64,000 nucleotides of DNA from Chitinophagaceae bacterium (GTDB lineage: Bacteria > Bacteroidota > Bacteroidia > Chitinophagales > Chitinophagaceae). Position 1 is the stretch's first letter, and each line of letters opens with the position of its first letter. The notes under the pieces are model-generated. The model had not been told where the DNA came from, ran no database searches, and worked only from the letters and a program-made list of their open reading frames with translations. Location of the stretch: NCBI GenBank assembly GCA_016719015.1, contig JADKAZ010000015.1:245004-309003 (forward strand). Direction: 5' to 3'. This document shows, piece after piece, positions 42,726 through 52,149 of the stretch. Position numbers and translations under genes: made by a program.

Positions 42726-43838
42726 ATGAAAAGAATATTCCTTTTCTGCCTCTTATCTATTGCTTCCATTAATTTATCTGCCCAAATGGATCTTCCGCCA
42801 AGCGGTGGTAATGCCCGGGCAATGATCTCTGAAGAAGTAGGCATCACCAGCATTACCATTAATTACAGCCGTCCCGATGTAAACAAACGGGAAGGTAAAA
42901 TCTATGGAGAGGGCAACCCCGTTCCGTATGGTTTCAGCACAACTAATTTTATTACGGGTAGAAACAATTCACCCTGGCGGGCAGGGGCTAATGAAAATAC
43001 GATCATCACATTTGAGCATGATGTAAAATTGGAAGGGCAGCCGGTAAAAGCAGGTACTTATGGATTGTTTATGTCAATGGGAGCTGAGAATGTCACCATC
43101 ATACTTTCCACTAAAACAGACGCATGGGGAAGTTTTTATTATGAAGAAAAGAATGATGTGTTGCGGGTATCCGTAAAACCTGTGGCACTGGAAAAAAGTG
43201 TGGAGTGGTTGAAGTATGAGTTTATTGAACAGCGGGAGAAGTACTGTGTAGTGGCCATGCAGTGGGAAAAACTTTCCGTCCCATTCAGAATAGATGTGGA
43301 TGTAGATAATATTACATTGGCCAGATTACGGGAAGAGCTGACCAGCCGCAAAGGATTTAATCCGTCCTTGCTATTGCAGGCGGCACAATTTTGCTTTACT
43401 AAAAACATCAACCTGGAAGAAGCATTGCAATGGAGTAAAAGAGCTATCGATGGGCAGGGCGGTCAAAAAACATTTATTACCCTTCGAAACCTTGCAACAG
43501 CCTATGAAAAAATAAACCGGATGCCCGAGGCAGATTCAACTATGAATGAAGCACTGCAGATTGCTACCGCTAACCAATATACCGCATATGGCCGTCAGTT
43601 AATTGGTCAGAAACGGGTCGACAAGGCCATGGAAGTATTGCTTGCATCACAAAAAAGATATGGTGATATGTTTGGAGTTAATAATGGCCTCATGAGTGGT
43701 TATTCTGCCAAAGCAGATTTTAAAAATGCTATTAAATATGCGGACAAAGCAATGGCGCAGGCGCCAAATGAGAATGCCAAAAAAACACTGGAAGGGCAAA
43801 TTGCTAAATTGAAAGAAGGCAAAGACATTAATCAATAA
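42726..43838 (+). CDS. DUF2911 domain protein with C-terminal TPR region
   Basis: 370 residues with a signal peptide (ending LSAQ). The DUF2911 domain covers about residues 20-190 and has the typical ITSITINYSRPDVNKREGKI, PWRAGANENTIITFEHDV and VKAGTYGLFMS. The C-terminal 150 residues are helical, with TPR-like repeats (LLQAAQFCFTKNINLEEALQ, LRNLATAYEKINRMPEADS). Common in Bacteroidota, function unknown; periplasmic. It is 13 bp ahead of the VOC gene. Confidence 0.88.
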   Translation: MKRIFLFCLLSIASINLSAQMDLPPSGGNARAMISEEVGITSITINYSRPDVNKREGKIYGEGNPVPYGFSTTNFITGRNNSPWRAGANENTIITFEHDVKLEGQPVKAGTYGLFMSMGAENVTIILSTKTDAWGSFYYEEKNDVLRVSVKPVALEKSVEWLKYEFIEQREKYCVVAMQWEKLSVPFRIDVDVDNITLARLREELTSRKGFNPSLLLQAAQFCFTKNINLEEALQWSKRAIDGQGGQKTFITLRNLATAYEKINRMPEADSTMNEALQIATANQYTAYGRQLIGQKRVDKAMEVLLASQKRYGDMFGVNNGLMSGYSAKADFKNAIKYADKAMAQAPNENAKKTLEGQIAKLKEGKDINQ

Positions 43839-43851
43839 TCAATTATTAAAC

Positions 43852-44250
43852 ATGAAAAATGCAATCAGTTGGTTTGAAATACCAACTACCGACATTGACC
43901 GGGCACAAAAATTTTATGAAACTATTTTCGGCATTTCCCTTGCACCCATGGATATGCCTGGTATGAAAATGAGAATGTTTCCGCTGGACAACCCGATGGA
44001 AGGAATAGGCGGTACTCTCGTTGATAGTGGTGGATTTCACAAACCATCGGCTACGGAGGGTCCGTTGATCTATCTTAATGGGAACCCTGATGTACAAAAT
44101 GTATTAGGAAAAGTAGAGGCCGCTGGAGGAAAAGTGACGGTTCCAAAAACAGAAATAAGTCCGGAGTACGGTTACATGGGTGTTTTTATCGATACAGAAG
44201 GAAACAGAATTGCTTTACATTCAGTGCCGGAAAAATATTTACAATCATAA
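43852..44250 (+). CDS. VOC/glyoxalase-fold protein
   Basis: 132 residues, cytoplasmic. It starts with ISWFEIPTTDIDRAQKFYETIFG, and ends with MGVFIDTEGNRIALHS, the beta-alpha-beta modules of the vicinal-oxygen-chelate superfamily. The putative metal ligands are few, so it may be a non-enzymatic or dioxygenase-like member. It sits between DUF2911 (13 bp) and SRPBCC (13 bp), so the three are probably co-transcribed. Confidence 0.88.
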   Translation: MKNAISWFEIPTTDIDRAQKFYETIFGISLAPMDMPGMKMRMFPLDNPMEGIGGTLVDSGGFHKPSATEGPLIYLNGNPDVQNVLGKVEAAGGKVTVPKTEISPEYGYMGVFIDTEGNRIALHSVPEKYLQS

Positions 44251-44263
44251 AATATAAAAAACT

Positions 44264-44788
44264 ATGATAGTGCTTTATATCATCCTCGGCATTATTGCCG
44301 CTTTATTAATAGCCGGATTATTTATTCCAAAAGGAATGAAGGCTACAAGAGAGATTGTTATTAATAAACCTAATGCCGAAGTGTTTAACTACATCAAACA
44401 TTTAAAAAATCAGGACAATTACAGCAAGTGGGGCAGTATGGATCCTAACATGAAAAAATCCTACCGCGGTACTGATGCAACGGTAGGTTTTGTAAGTATT
44501 TGGGAAGGGAATAAAAAAGTTGGATCCGGCGAACAGGAAATATTGGGTATTGATGAAGGCCACAAACTGAGTACAGAATTACGATTTATAAAACCATTTA
44601 AATCAGTTGCTCAGTCAGCCATGACAACTGAAGCCATAAGTGACAACAGCACCAAAGTAAGCTGGGGTTTTGAAGGCCAGATGAATTATCCTTTGAACAT
44701 TATGAAGTTGTTCATGAATATGGAAAATTCTATCGGTAACGATTTTAGCACCGGCCTGAACAACCTGAAAGCGTTGATGGAAAAATAA
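44264..44788 (+). CDS. SRPBCC-family protein with membrane anchor
   Basis: 174 residues. An N-terminal membrane helix (about 2-22) is followed by a START/Bet v 1-like domain (TREIVINKPNAEVFNYIKHLKNQDNYSKW, then FIKPFKSVAQS, TKVSWGFEGQM, ending FSTGLNNLKALMEK). SRPBCC proteins bind hydrophobic ligands in a deep pocket. It is 13 bp after the VOC gene and 21 bp ahead of DUF1801, so part of the same unit. Confidence 0.88.
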   Translation: MIVLYIILGIIAALLIAGLFIPKGMKATREIVINKPNAEVFNYIKHLKNQDNYSKWGSMDPNMKKSYRGTDATVGFVSIWEGNKKVGSGEQEILGIDEGHKLSTELRFIKPFKSVAQSAMTTEAISDNSTKVSWGFEGQMNYPLNIMKLFMNMENSIGNDFSTGLNNLKALMEK

Positions 44789-44809
44789 TTTACTTTCCAA
44801 ACTAATTTT

Positions 44810-45265
44810 ATGCAGTCAACAGCCACTACGCCAGAAGCATATATTGCTGAGATGCCGGAAGACAGGCAGGCGGCGTTTAAGAAGCTCAGGGCAGTTATTA
44901 AAAAGAACCTTCCCAAAGGCTTTAAAGAGACTATTGCTTATGGTCATATAGGATACTGTGTGCCACATTCAAAATATCCAGCCGGTTATCATTGTGATCC
45001 GAAACAGCCCCTTCCGTTTATGAGCATCGCTTCACAGAAAAATTTTATAGCGGTATATCATATGGGTGTATATGCAAATCCTGTATTGTTAAAATGGTTT
45101 GCGACTGAACATGCTAAAGCCTCTCCTAAAAAGTTAGATATGGGCAAAAGCTGTATGCGATATAAAAAACCTGATGACATTCCCTTTGAACTGATTGGGA
45201 AACTGGCTGCAAAAATTACTCCTGATGAATGGATTGCATATTATGAAAAAGCATTAAAGCGATAA
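44810..45265 (+). CDS. DUF1801 protein
   Basis: 151 residues. The N-terminal segment PEAYIAEMPEDRQAAFKKLRAVIKK, then FKETIAYGHIGYCVPHSKYP, CDPKQPLPFMSIASQKNFIAVYHMG, and GKSCMRYKKPDDIPFELIGKL match DUF1801 (a YdhG-like fold). Small cytoplasmic proteins of unknown function, often in operons with SRPBCC and VOC proteins as here. Confidence 0.9.
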   Translation: MQSTATTPEAYIAEMPEDRQAAFKKLRAVIKKNLPKGFKETIAYGHIGYCVPHSKYPAGYHCDPKQPLPFMSIASQKNFIAVYHMGVYANPVLLKWFATEHAKASPKKLDMGKSCMRYKKPDDIPFELIGKLAAKITPDEWIAYYEKALKR

Positions 45266-45351
45266 TAACTGAATAATAAAATTATGAGGGCGAAAGTGCC
45301 TCTTTACCGTATTGTGCTGAATAATGTAATTAATATTTAAAACTATAAATT

Positions 45352-45921
45352 ATGAGTAGCGAATCGTTGGACAAAGCGTATGCAACGCAGATTGCCAATA
45401 TTGAAAAAGCAACCGGTAAGAAATTAGCTGAATGGATTACCATTATAAATAAATCCGGTTTTGACAAACATGGCGAGCTGGTGAGCTACTTAAAAACCAA
45501 ACATGGTTTCACTCATGGTAATGCCAATATGCTTGTTCATTATGCCAAACAAAGTCATGCCGGCGCCGCAGAAAATGAAACCGATTGGATAGCGGAGCAA
45601 TACAAAGGCAAGGAAAATCTGAAACCCTGGTATGATAAAATAATGACAGAAATAAACAAATTTGGTAAAGACATAGAAATAGCACCCAAGAAAGCTTATG
45701 TGAGTTTGAGACGAAAGAAACAGTTTGCTATTCTTCAACCATCCACCAAGGATAGGTTGGATGTTGGTTTAAATATTAAAGGCGTTGCAGCATCGGGTAA
45801 TGTGGAAGAAGGAGCAAAATGGAATGCCATGTGTACACACCGCATCAGAGTGGAAGATGCAAAAACAGTTAATAAAGATCTGATCGCCTGGTTAAAGAAA
45901 GCATACGAACAAGCCGGATAA
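45352..45921 (+). CDS. DUF4287/DUF5655 protein
   Basis: 189 residues. The N-terminal DUF4287 (SLDKAYATQIANIEKATGKKL, GFDKHGELVSYLKTKHG) is followed by DUF5655 (LKPWYDKIMTEINKFGKDIE, IAPKKAYVSLRRKKQFAILQP). The combination is frequent in Bacteroidota and elsewhere, always of unknown biochemistry. It ends with a strong terminator. Confidence 0.9.
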   Translation: MSSESLDKAYATQIANIEKATGKKLAEWITIINKSGFDKHGELVSYLKTKHGFTHGNANMLVHYAKQSHAGAAENETDWIAEQYKGKENLKPWYDKIMTEINKFGKDIEIAPKKAYVSLRRKKQFAILQPSTKDRLDVGLNIKGVAASGNVEEGAKWNAMCTHRIRVEDAKTVNKDLIAWLKKAYEQAG

Positions 45922-45923
45922 GA

Positions 45924-45958
45924 AAAACCGCCCTATTGATAAAAGGACGGTTTTGAAA
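45924..45958. terminator. Bidirectional Rho-independent terminator
   Basis: AAAACCG pairs with CGGTTTT (with inner CC/GG) between the convergent genes ending at 45921 and 45974. T-tracts exist on both strands. Confidence 0.82.
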
Positions 45959-45973
45959 ATATTGTTTATTTAA

Positions 45974-46636
45974 TTATTTTTTTCTGGTGTATTTGATCTG
46001 CATGGTATTAAATTCTTTTCCATCAGGCATTGTGACATACATTTTCATTTCCTGTGTATTATCATCAATTATTTGAAAAGTTTCCCGAACATCGATGTCT
46101 TCTTTTGTTCCGGGGTCTGTCATTCTTCCTTTCATCGTAATTGTTTTAGTGGCTTCATCCCAGGGGCCTTTCATCATCATAATACCACTGCCCATATTAT
46201 CAATCCAGGTACTTACGAATTCTTTTTTATGAATATCATATGCCACAGTACTCATGCCATTAAAAGGCATACCCATCATATCACCTGTGTGTGTAGATTG
46301 CTGGTAAAGGCCATTAAATATCATTTTGTTTACAGCAGTAGAAGTACTTTTTTGTTCAGGAGCTCCGGGAACCATCCACATGGATACATCTCCATTCCAG
46401 GTGCCGTCCCATTTTGCCATCATTTTATGAACATCACCGGGAGTCATATAGTCCTGCCAGTTTTTCATCATCGTAGCAGAGTCAAGCTCGGGTTTAGGTT
46501 CAGTGCTGGTTGTTGATTCCTCCTTTTTTGTTTCAGACGATGTGGTTTCTTTTTTTGTATCGTCCGTTTTCTTTTCGTTGTTGCAGGAAGCTATTATAAA
46601 AGCTACTGCGCAGAAAGCTAAGGTTATTTGTTTCAT
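45974..46636 (-). CDS. DUF1579 lipoprotein
   Basis: 220 residues with a lipoprotein signal (FIIASCNN, Cys about 18) and a Ser/Thr/Glu/Lys-rich linker (about 20-50). The domain (MTPGDVHKMMAKWDGTWNGDVSMWM, STAVNKMIFNGLYQQSTHTG, WIDNMGSGIMMMKGPWDEATKTI) matches DUF1579, a lipocalin-like barrel of unknown ligand. It is a second, distant relative of the product of 42131. Confidence 0.88.
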   Translation of the reverse strand: MKQITLAFCAVAFIIASCNNEKKTDDTKKETTSSETKKEESTTSTEPKPELDSATMMKNWQDYMTPGDVHKMMAKWDGTWNGDVSMWMVPGAPEQKSTSTAVNKMIFNGLYQQSTHTGDMMGMPFNGMSTVAYDIHKKEFVSTWIDNMGSGIMMMKGPWDEATKTITMKGRMTDPGTKEDIDVRETFQIIDDNTQEMKMYVTMPDGKEFNTMQIKYTRKK

Positions 46637-46733
46637 TGTATTTTTTTTAGGAAGAGAAGGTACAAACTCTCATGGTGGCAGACAAGAAAAAAGTGGACAA
46701 AAATGTTTTCAGGGCTTAATAAATGCGGCGGTT

Positions 46734-47132
46734 CTAAGAGAGTTGTATGGTCTTTATTTGCATGACCGTGGCGATGCTGGTAGCTCTTTCTTTGATAATA
46801 AAGGCGTTATCACCGGTAAATAGTTCATCTACTGATTCCTTAAAATACCTGAGCCAGGTTTCAAAATGGTGCCTGGTAAGCGGAGATTTTTGATGAAGGG
46901 CAAGGTGTGGCTGCATAGCATTTTTCTGATAGGTGCCTGATTGAAACAAAATGGAATCCCAGAAATCAACTAAAACAGGAAAATGGTGGTCCAGATTTAT
47001 TTTCGCAACGTCTGTAAAAAGATAATTGATAGAATCATCAGCTAATAGCTTTTTATAAAATTCCTGCATTAGCAAAAGCAGGTCGTCCCGGTTTTCAATA
47101 TCTCTTTTCATTGAAACAATATTATTATTCAT
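46734..47132 (-). CDS. Group III truncated haemoglobin
   Basis: 132 residues. The helices and haem-pocket residues of group III are present: LLLLMQEFYKKLLADDSINYLF, HHFPVLVDFWDSILF with conserved Trp, and the His of the LTRHHFETWLRYF segment as proximal haem ligand. Members bind O2, NO or other small molecules. Its start overlaps the end of the upstream PfkB gene by 8 bp (47125-47132), so it is translationally coupled with it; an in-frame Met at residue 8 is an alternative start. Confidence 0.9.
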   Translation of the reverse strand: MNNNIVSMKRDIENRDDLLLLMQEFYKKLLADDSINYLFTDVAKINLDHHFPVLVDFWDSILFQSGTYQKNAMQPHLALHQKSPLTRHHFETWLRYFKESVDELFTGDNAFIIKERATSIATVMQIKTIQLS

Positions 47133-48042
47133 TGATTACAGTAAATAATTTTTCCGCATCCTCTTTATTGAACAGTTGTGTTCCATCATTCATGGTAGCG
47201 GCGCTGCCACAGGCTACACCGAAGCGGATTGCTTCTCTAAGTGTTTTACCTCTTTGAAGTGAGTAAGTAATTCCTGCTACCATACTATCACCTGCACCAA
47301 CGGTACTTTTTTTCTCTACAGGGGGTGCTTCTACAAAATATCTTTTTTCACTGGTTACCAACCAGGCACCTAAATGCCCCATTGAAACAACGATGATTTC
47401 AGCAAAACCATCTCTGATAGCCTGTTGGGCAGCATCGGGTACTTCTTCTTTATCCAGCCATTCTATATTGAGCATTTTACACAACTCTCCGATATTAGGT
47501 TTTATCAGGTAAGCATTTTTACCCTTCAATGCCTGCAATGCAGGGCCACTGGTATCAACGATACATTTGGCACCAACAGCATTTGCATTTTTTACGATCA
47601 GTCCATAGAAATAGTCAGGTAAACCCGGTGGTAAACTGCCGCTGGCCACCACATAAGTGGGTGCAAAAGAACGAATCTGGTCCACCATGGTTTTGATCGT
47701 TTCTTCCAGCACTTCTCTACCGGGAAAGGTAAACCGGAATTGATTGTTAGTAGAATTTTCAAGTACAATCCAGTTCTCCCTTGTTTCTACTTTGGTGTCA
47801 ACAGCATGAAATAATATTTCTTCTTCTTTTAGTAAAGAGCAGAGCATGTTTCCGTTGTGTCCGCCGGCGGGAAATAATGCAACCGAAGGTGCGTCTAGCT
47901 TTTTTAATGCTTTACTTACATTAATACCACCACCGCCGGGTTCGTTTACCACTTCTTCGCAACGAAGCTTACTCTCTGGCTTCATTATTTCCACCCTTGA
48001 ACTTTTATCAATGCAGGGATTTAGTGTGATGGTTAAAATCAT
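47125..48042 (-). CDS. 1-phosphofructokinase-type PfkB sugar kinase
   Basis: 305 residues. PfkB family: N-terminal ITLNPCIDKSSRVE, the glycine-rich PGGGGINVSKALKKL, NIGELCKML region, and the active-site STVGAGDSMVAG (about 250-261) with catalytic Asp. The LNPxID opening places it with 1-phosphofructokinase, tagatose-6-phosphate kinase and PfkB, so the exact sugar phosphate is uncertain. It starts a probable operon with the truncated globin. Confidence 0.9.
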   Translation of the reverse strand: MILTITLNPCIDKSSRVEIMKPESKLRCEEVVNEPGGGGINVSKALKKLDAPSVALFPAGGHNGNMLCSLLKEEEILFHAVDTKVETRENWIVLENSTNNQFRFTFPGREVLEETIKTMVDQIRSFAPTYVVASGSLPPGLPDYFYGLIVKNANAVGAKCIVDTSGPALQALKGKNAYLIKPNIGELCKMLNIEWLDKEEVPDAAQQAIRDGFAEIIVVSMGHLGAWLVTSEKRYFVEAPPVEKKSTVGAGDSMVAGITYSLQRGKTLREAIRFGVACGSAATMNDGTQLFNKEDAEKLFTVINE

Positions 48043-48055
48043 AAATAAATATTAA

Positions 48056-48715
48056 TTAAGCGGAGGCCTCTTTTATTTCTGAAAGTACCGATTCAATTCT
48101 TTGTTGTAGCAATTCATAACTGGTAAAACCTTTTGCCAGTAAATAAAATTTTCCATCATTCACCTGCATTAATACTTGCGGAAAACTTGTGACTTGCAGT
48201 TGCTTGCATAAGGCAAACTCATAGTGCGCCTTTTCTTTGTACTCAGCGCTTTTCAGTTTTATATAAAAATCGTCAGGAGAGATATGATACTTGTCCAGTA
48301 GATTTCGATAAGCTTCATCATCTGTCAGATCCCTTCCCTCAAAATGTAATGCATACTGAAGGTCGGCTGCAAAGGCAACTTGTTTCTGTGGGTATATTTC
48401 TTTGGCTATACATAAGGCGATAGCTGATTTTTCTGAATGCTGATACCAGTCGCTTTTATCCGGATTAAATATATGCCAGAGATAATCCTCGCCAAATTTG
48501 ATACCTGTCATTTCCTCTACCTGTTGATAGGCCTGGCTGATGTAACCAGCTACTGAACTTACAGGACGGGCAAATTCCACCGGAATCATTCCACCCGAGA
48601 GCACTTCAAATGAAGCATTCTTTCTATATTCTTCTTCTATTTTTTTTATAACCGGGCTGAAACCATAGCACCAGCCACAGTAAGCATCATAACAATAATA
48701 AATTACCGGGTGCAT
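48056..48715 (-). CDS. DsbA-family thioredoxin-fold protein
   Basis: 219 residues, no signal peptide. The active site is CGWC (residues 13-16) in CYDAYCGWCYGFSPV, close to FrnE/DsbA-like cytoplasmic oxidoreductases. The C-terminal part has the cis-Pro-containing VTSFPQVLM and the DsbA helical insert. Probably disulfide or protein-repair chemistry; the partner is unknown. It is 13 bp upstream of the PfkB gene. Confidence 0.85.
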   Translation of the reverse strand: MHPVIYYCYDAYCGWCYGFSPVIKKIEEEYRKNASFEVLSGGMIPVEFARPVSSVAGYISQAYQQVEEMTGIKFGEDYLWHIFNPDKSDWYQHSEKSAIALCIAKEIYPQKQVAFAADLQYALHFEGRDLTDDEAYRNLLDKYHISPDDFYIKLKSAEYKEKAHYEFALCKQLQVTSFPQVLMQVNDGKFYLLAKGFTSYELLQQRIESVLSEIKEASA

Positions 48716-48768
48716 AGAAATGCAAACTTACACTTATCAGCAAGGTAAAAATTATGACTTACGGAAAA

Positions 48769-51614
48769 TTAATGTGCCTCTAACCAGTTTTTCCCTTCTC
48801 CGCATTCAGCTGTTACAGGAACTTTATGTGGTAACACCATGGCAGATTGCATACATTCAAGAATGAGGGGCTTTAGCTCATTTACTTCTGTTTTTAGTGC
48901 ATCAAAAACTAATTCATCGTGTACCTGCAATAACATTTTGCTCTTCATCTTTTCTTTTTTCATCGCCGCATGCACTTTCTGCATGGCTAATTTTATCATG
49001 TCTGCTGCAGTTCCCTGTATAGGAGAATTGATTGCATTTCTTTCGGCGAATCCACGGACCGTAAAGTTTGCTGAGTTAATATCCCGCAACCATCTCTTTC
49101 TACCCATCAAAGTTTCCACATAACCATTCTCTCTTGCAAAATTTATGGTATCGTCCATATATTTTTGAATACCCGGAAACTCTTTTTTGTAGTTGTCAAT
49201 AATCTCTTTGGCTTCTGTTCTGGAAATACCAAGATTGTCTGCAAGGCCAAAAGCACCCTGGCCATAAATAATACCAAAATTCACACTCTTGGCTTTGTAC
49301 CTCATTTCTTTAGTCACTTCTTTTTCACTCACATTGTACACTCTTGCTGCTGTTGCAGTATGGATATCGGTTCCGTCTTTAAACGCTTTACACATATTCT
49401 TGTCACCACTGATGGAAGCGACAATTCTTAATTCTATTTGTGAGTAGTCGGCAGAAAGGAGAATATGGTCATCATCTCTGGGTATAAAAGCTTTTCTTAC
49501 TTCTTTACCTCTTTCAGTTCGCACTGGAATGTTTTGCAAATTGGGGTTGTTACTTTGTAAGCGGCCGGTTACAGCCACCGCTTGTCCATAAGATGTGTGC
49601 ACCCTTCCGGTTTTCCTGTTTATCATCTGGGGTAATGCATCAACATAGGTTGATTTTAATTTTGTCAACTCCCGGAAAGTCAGGATATCATCAACGATCT
49701 GGTGGCCTTTGACAGCTAATTTTAATAGTACATCTTCACCCGTCTGGTACTGACCTGTTTTTGTTTTTTTAGCAGAAGCATCCAGTTTCAGTTTGTCAAA
49801 CAGCACTTCGCCTAATTGTTTGGGAGAAGCAAGGTTGAAACGAACACCGGCCTGTTGGTACACACTTTCTTCTGCTTTCTTCGCATCCTTTCCAGTTCTT
49901 TCGAATATTCTGCCAGGAAATTCATATCTACCCGGATTCCCTCATATTCCATATCCACCAGCACTTTTACCAATGGATTTTCAACTTCATTAAACACTTT
50001 TTCAACCTCTTTGCTCTTTAAAAGCGGAACGAAAATATTTTTTAGTTGTAATGTAATGTCTGCATCTTCTCCTGCATATTCTTTTACCTTTTCAATAGCC
50101 GCATCCCGCATGTTACCCTGTGTCTTTCCTTTCTTTCCAATCAATTCTTCGATGTGCACAGGCTCATAACCAAGAAATTTCTCACTTAATATATCCATGC
50201 TTCTTTTTCCATCCGGCTCTATTACATAGTGGGCCAGCATGGTATCAAAAAAGTTCTCCTTTAATCTCAACGCCGTACCATTTTAACATCAACAAATCAT
50301 ACTTGGTATTCTGTCCAATCCATATTTTCTTTTTATCGGAAAAGAGGGAATCGAAATGTGCCAGGATTTCTTTGGTACGTATTTGATCGGCAGGACAAGG
50401 GACATAGAATGCTTCCCCGGGTTTTACTGAAAAACTAAGGCCTACCAGTTCTGCATCATTGGCATCGATGCCTGTTGTTTCCGTATCAAAACATATCTCG
50501 TCGTGTTTCTTGAGTTCAGCTACTAATTTTTGATTGCAGCATCACCTTCTACTGCTTCATATTTGTGAGGCGTATTATTGATATTCTTATCTACCACTAA
50601 TCCCGCCCCGTCACTTTCTGTGTCCTGCAAAACAGGCTCTGTTTTTTTAATTTCCGGTTCAATTATATTTCCAAACAGATCTGTCTGTACACCCTGGGCC
50701 ATTTCTTTTTCTACCACACCTTTTGAGGAAGAGGCAACGGAAAATTCTTCTCCCAAAAGTCTTTTGCCTAATGTTCTGAATTCGAGTTCAGCAAATACTT
50801 CTTTTAGTTTTTCTTTATTCCATTCTTTCAGCCTGAAATCTTCTTCATGAAATTCAACAGGTACATTTGTTATAATAGTGGCTAACTTCTTAGAAAGAAT
50901 AGCCATTTCTTTACCCTTCTTTACTTTTTCACCCATTGCACCTTTTATCTTATCGGCATTAGCCAGTGTATTCTCTAATGAACCATATTCGGCTAAAAAT
51001 TTTGCAGCCGTCTTTTCTCCGACACCAGGTATACCCGGTATATTATCCACAGCATCACCCATCATACCTAGCATATCAATTACCTTGGTTACATCTTTAA
51101 TATTCCATTTAGCACATATTTCTGCAGGCCCCAGTATTTCTGCATCATTTCCTGGTAAGCTGGTTTATATATTTTTATTTTTTCAGAAACCAACTGGCCA
51201 TAGTCTTTATCCGGGGTTACCATATATACTTCATAACCGGCTTTCTCACCCTGCTTACTCAGTGTACCAATCACATCGTCTGCTTCGTATCCATCAATGC
51301 CAATCACCGGAATATTGAACCCTTCTATTATTTTTTTATATCAGGAACCGCAGCACTGATGTCTTCAGGTGTTTCCTGGCGGTTGGCTTTATAATCGGCA
51401 AAATCAGTATGCCGCTCAGTCGGTGCAGAAGTATCAAAACAAACAGCCATATGCGAAGGCTTTTGTTTGGTTATCAGTTCCACCAATGCATTGGTGAAGC
51501 CAAACTGTGCATTGGTGTTTTTCCCCTTGGAGGTTAACCTGGGATTTCGGATAAGGGCATAATATGCTCTGAAAACGAGAGCAAAAGCATCAAGGAGGAA
51601 GACTTTTTTTCCAT
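48769..51614 (-). CDS. polA: DNA polymerase I, broken by indels
   Basis: Native span about 2846 bp, near 949 residues, a normal length. Domains in order: 5'-3' exonuclease (FLLDAFALVFRAYYALIRN opening, DGYEADDVIGTLS, LGMMGDAVDNIPGIPGVGEKT), 3'-5' exonuclease with FDTETTG, polymerase (NLASPKQLGEVLF, LLSADYSQIELRIVA, KSVNFGIIYGQGA, LLQVHDELVFD). At least six frameshifts, near 51603, 51332, 51108, 50528, 50262 and 49886; those at 51603 and 51332 are one-base losses in A/T runs of seven, and others also lie in short runs. The longest intact piece is the polymerase domain, 48769-49863. Because the gene is essential in most bacteria and all domains are present, sequencing errors are likely. Confidence 0.92.
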
Positions 51615-51657
51615 GCCCCTAAGGTAAAGATTTCACCAACAGGCAGAAATAAAACAC

Positions 51658-51690
51658 AAAGCCCCTTCCCTTTTAAACGGGAGGGGCTTT
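51658..51690 (-). terminator. Rho-independent terminator between the 51712 gene and polA
   Basis: AAAGCCCC...GGGGCTTT arms (51658-51665, 51683-51690) enclose an inner TCCC/GGGA stem; followed on the minus strand by TTTGTGTTTT. Strong GC-rich hairpin. Confidence 0.85.
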
Positions 51691-51711
51691 GATATGTTAA
51701 CGCTGCTTTAC

Positions 51712-51993
51712 TTAGTTAATTGAAAGTCGTAGGGCGGTGCCTTCATTCTGTTCAGTTTTTACTGAAGCGGCTTGCTGAGAAACAACACCAGTTGTTTCAT
51801 TCTTTTTTTGCAGATACTGTTCAGGATTATCTACCAATACAGTACCACTAAAGGCGGCTGCTTTTGGCTGAGCGGTTTGCTCTCCGCCACCTAAAACAGC
51901 CGTTTTGTCTTTGTGTATAAAGTTCAGGTACAAAGCGAAGAACAGCAGGTTGAAGGCAAAGAAATTTGCGATTTTACGGACACGTCTTTTCAT
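51712..51993 (-). CDS. Small membrane-anchored protein, unknown function
   Basis: 93 residues: a basic N-terminus (MKRRVRKI), one hydrophobic segment (about 9-25), and a polar tail with VLVDNPEQYLQKKNET. It is the last intact-looking short gene before the error-rich region; a terminator follows. No family recognised. Confidence 0.55.
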   Translation of the reverse strand: MKRRVRKIANFFAFNLLFFALYLNFIHKDKTAVLGGGEQTAQPKAAAFSGTVLVDNPEQYLQKKNETTGVVSQQAASVKTEQNEGTALRLSIN

Positions 51994-52149
51994 AATAGTG
52001 GATTTATTGGATTTTAAGAAATTGGTTTCTCTGATATTCTGATGCTAAGATAGAGCGGGGTATTTTTTTATTGCAAGCCTGAGCCTGAAGTATTTAATGA
52101 AATCAGGCACAAATACTCTGGAGAGAATCGTAAAACTACGAGTCAGATG

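Noticed and set aside
48769..51614. polA as a true pseudogene or as several split genes
   Set aside because: All domains are present in order and total length is normal; breaks fall mainly in homopolymers, so sequencing error is more likely.
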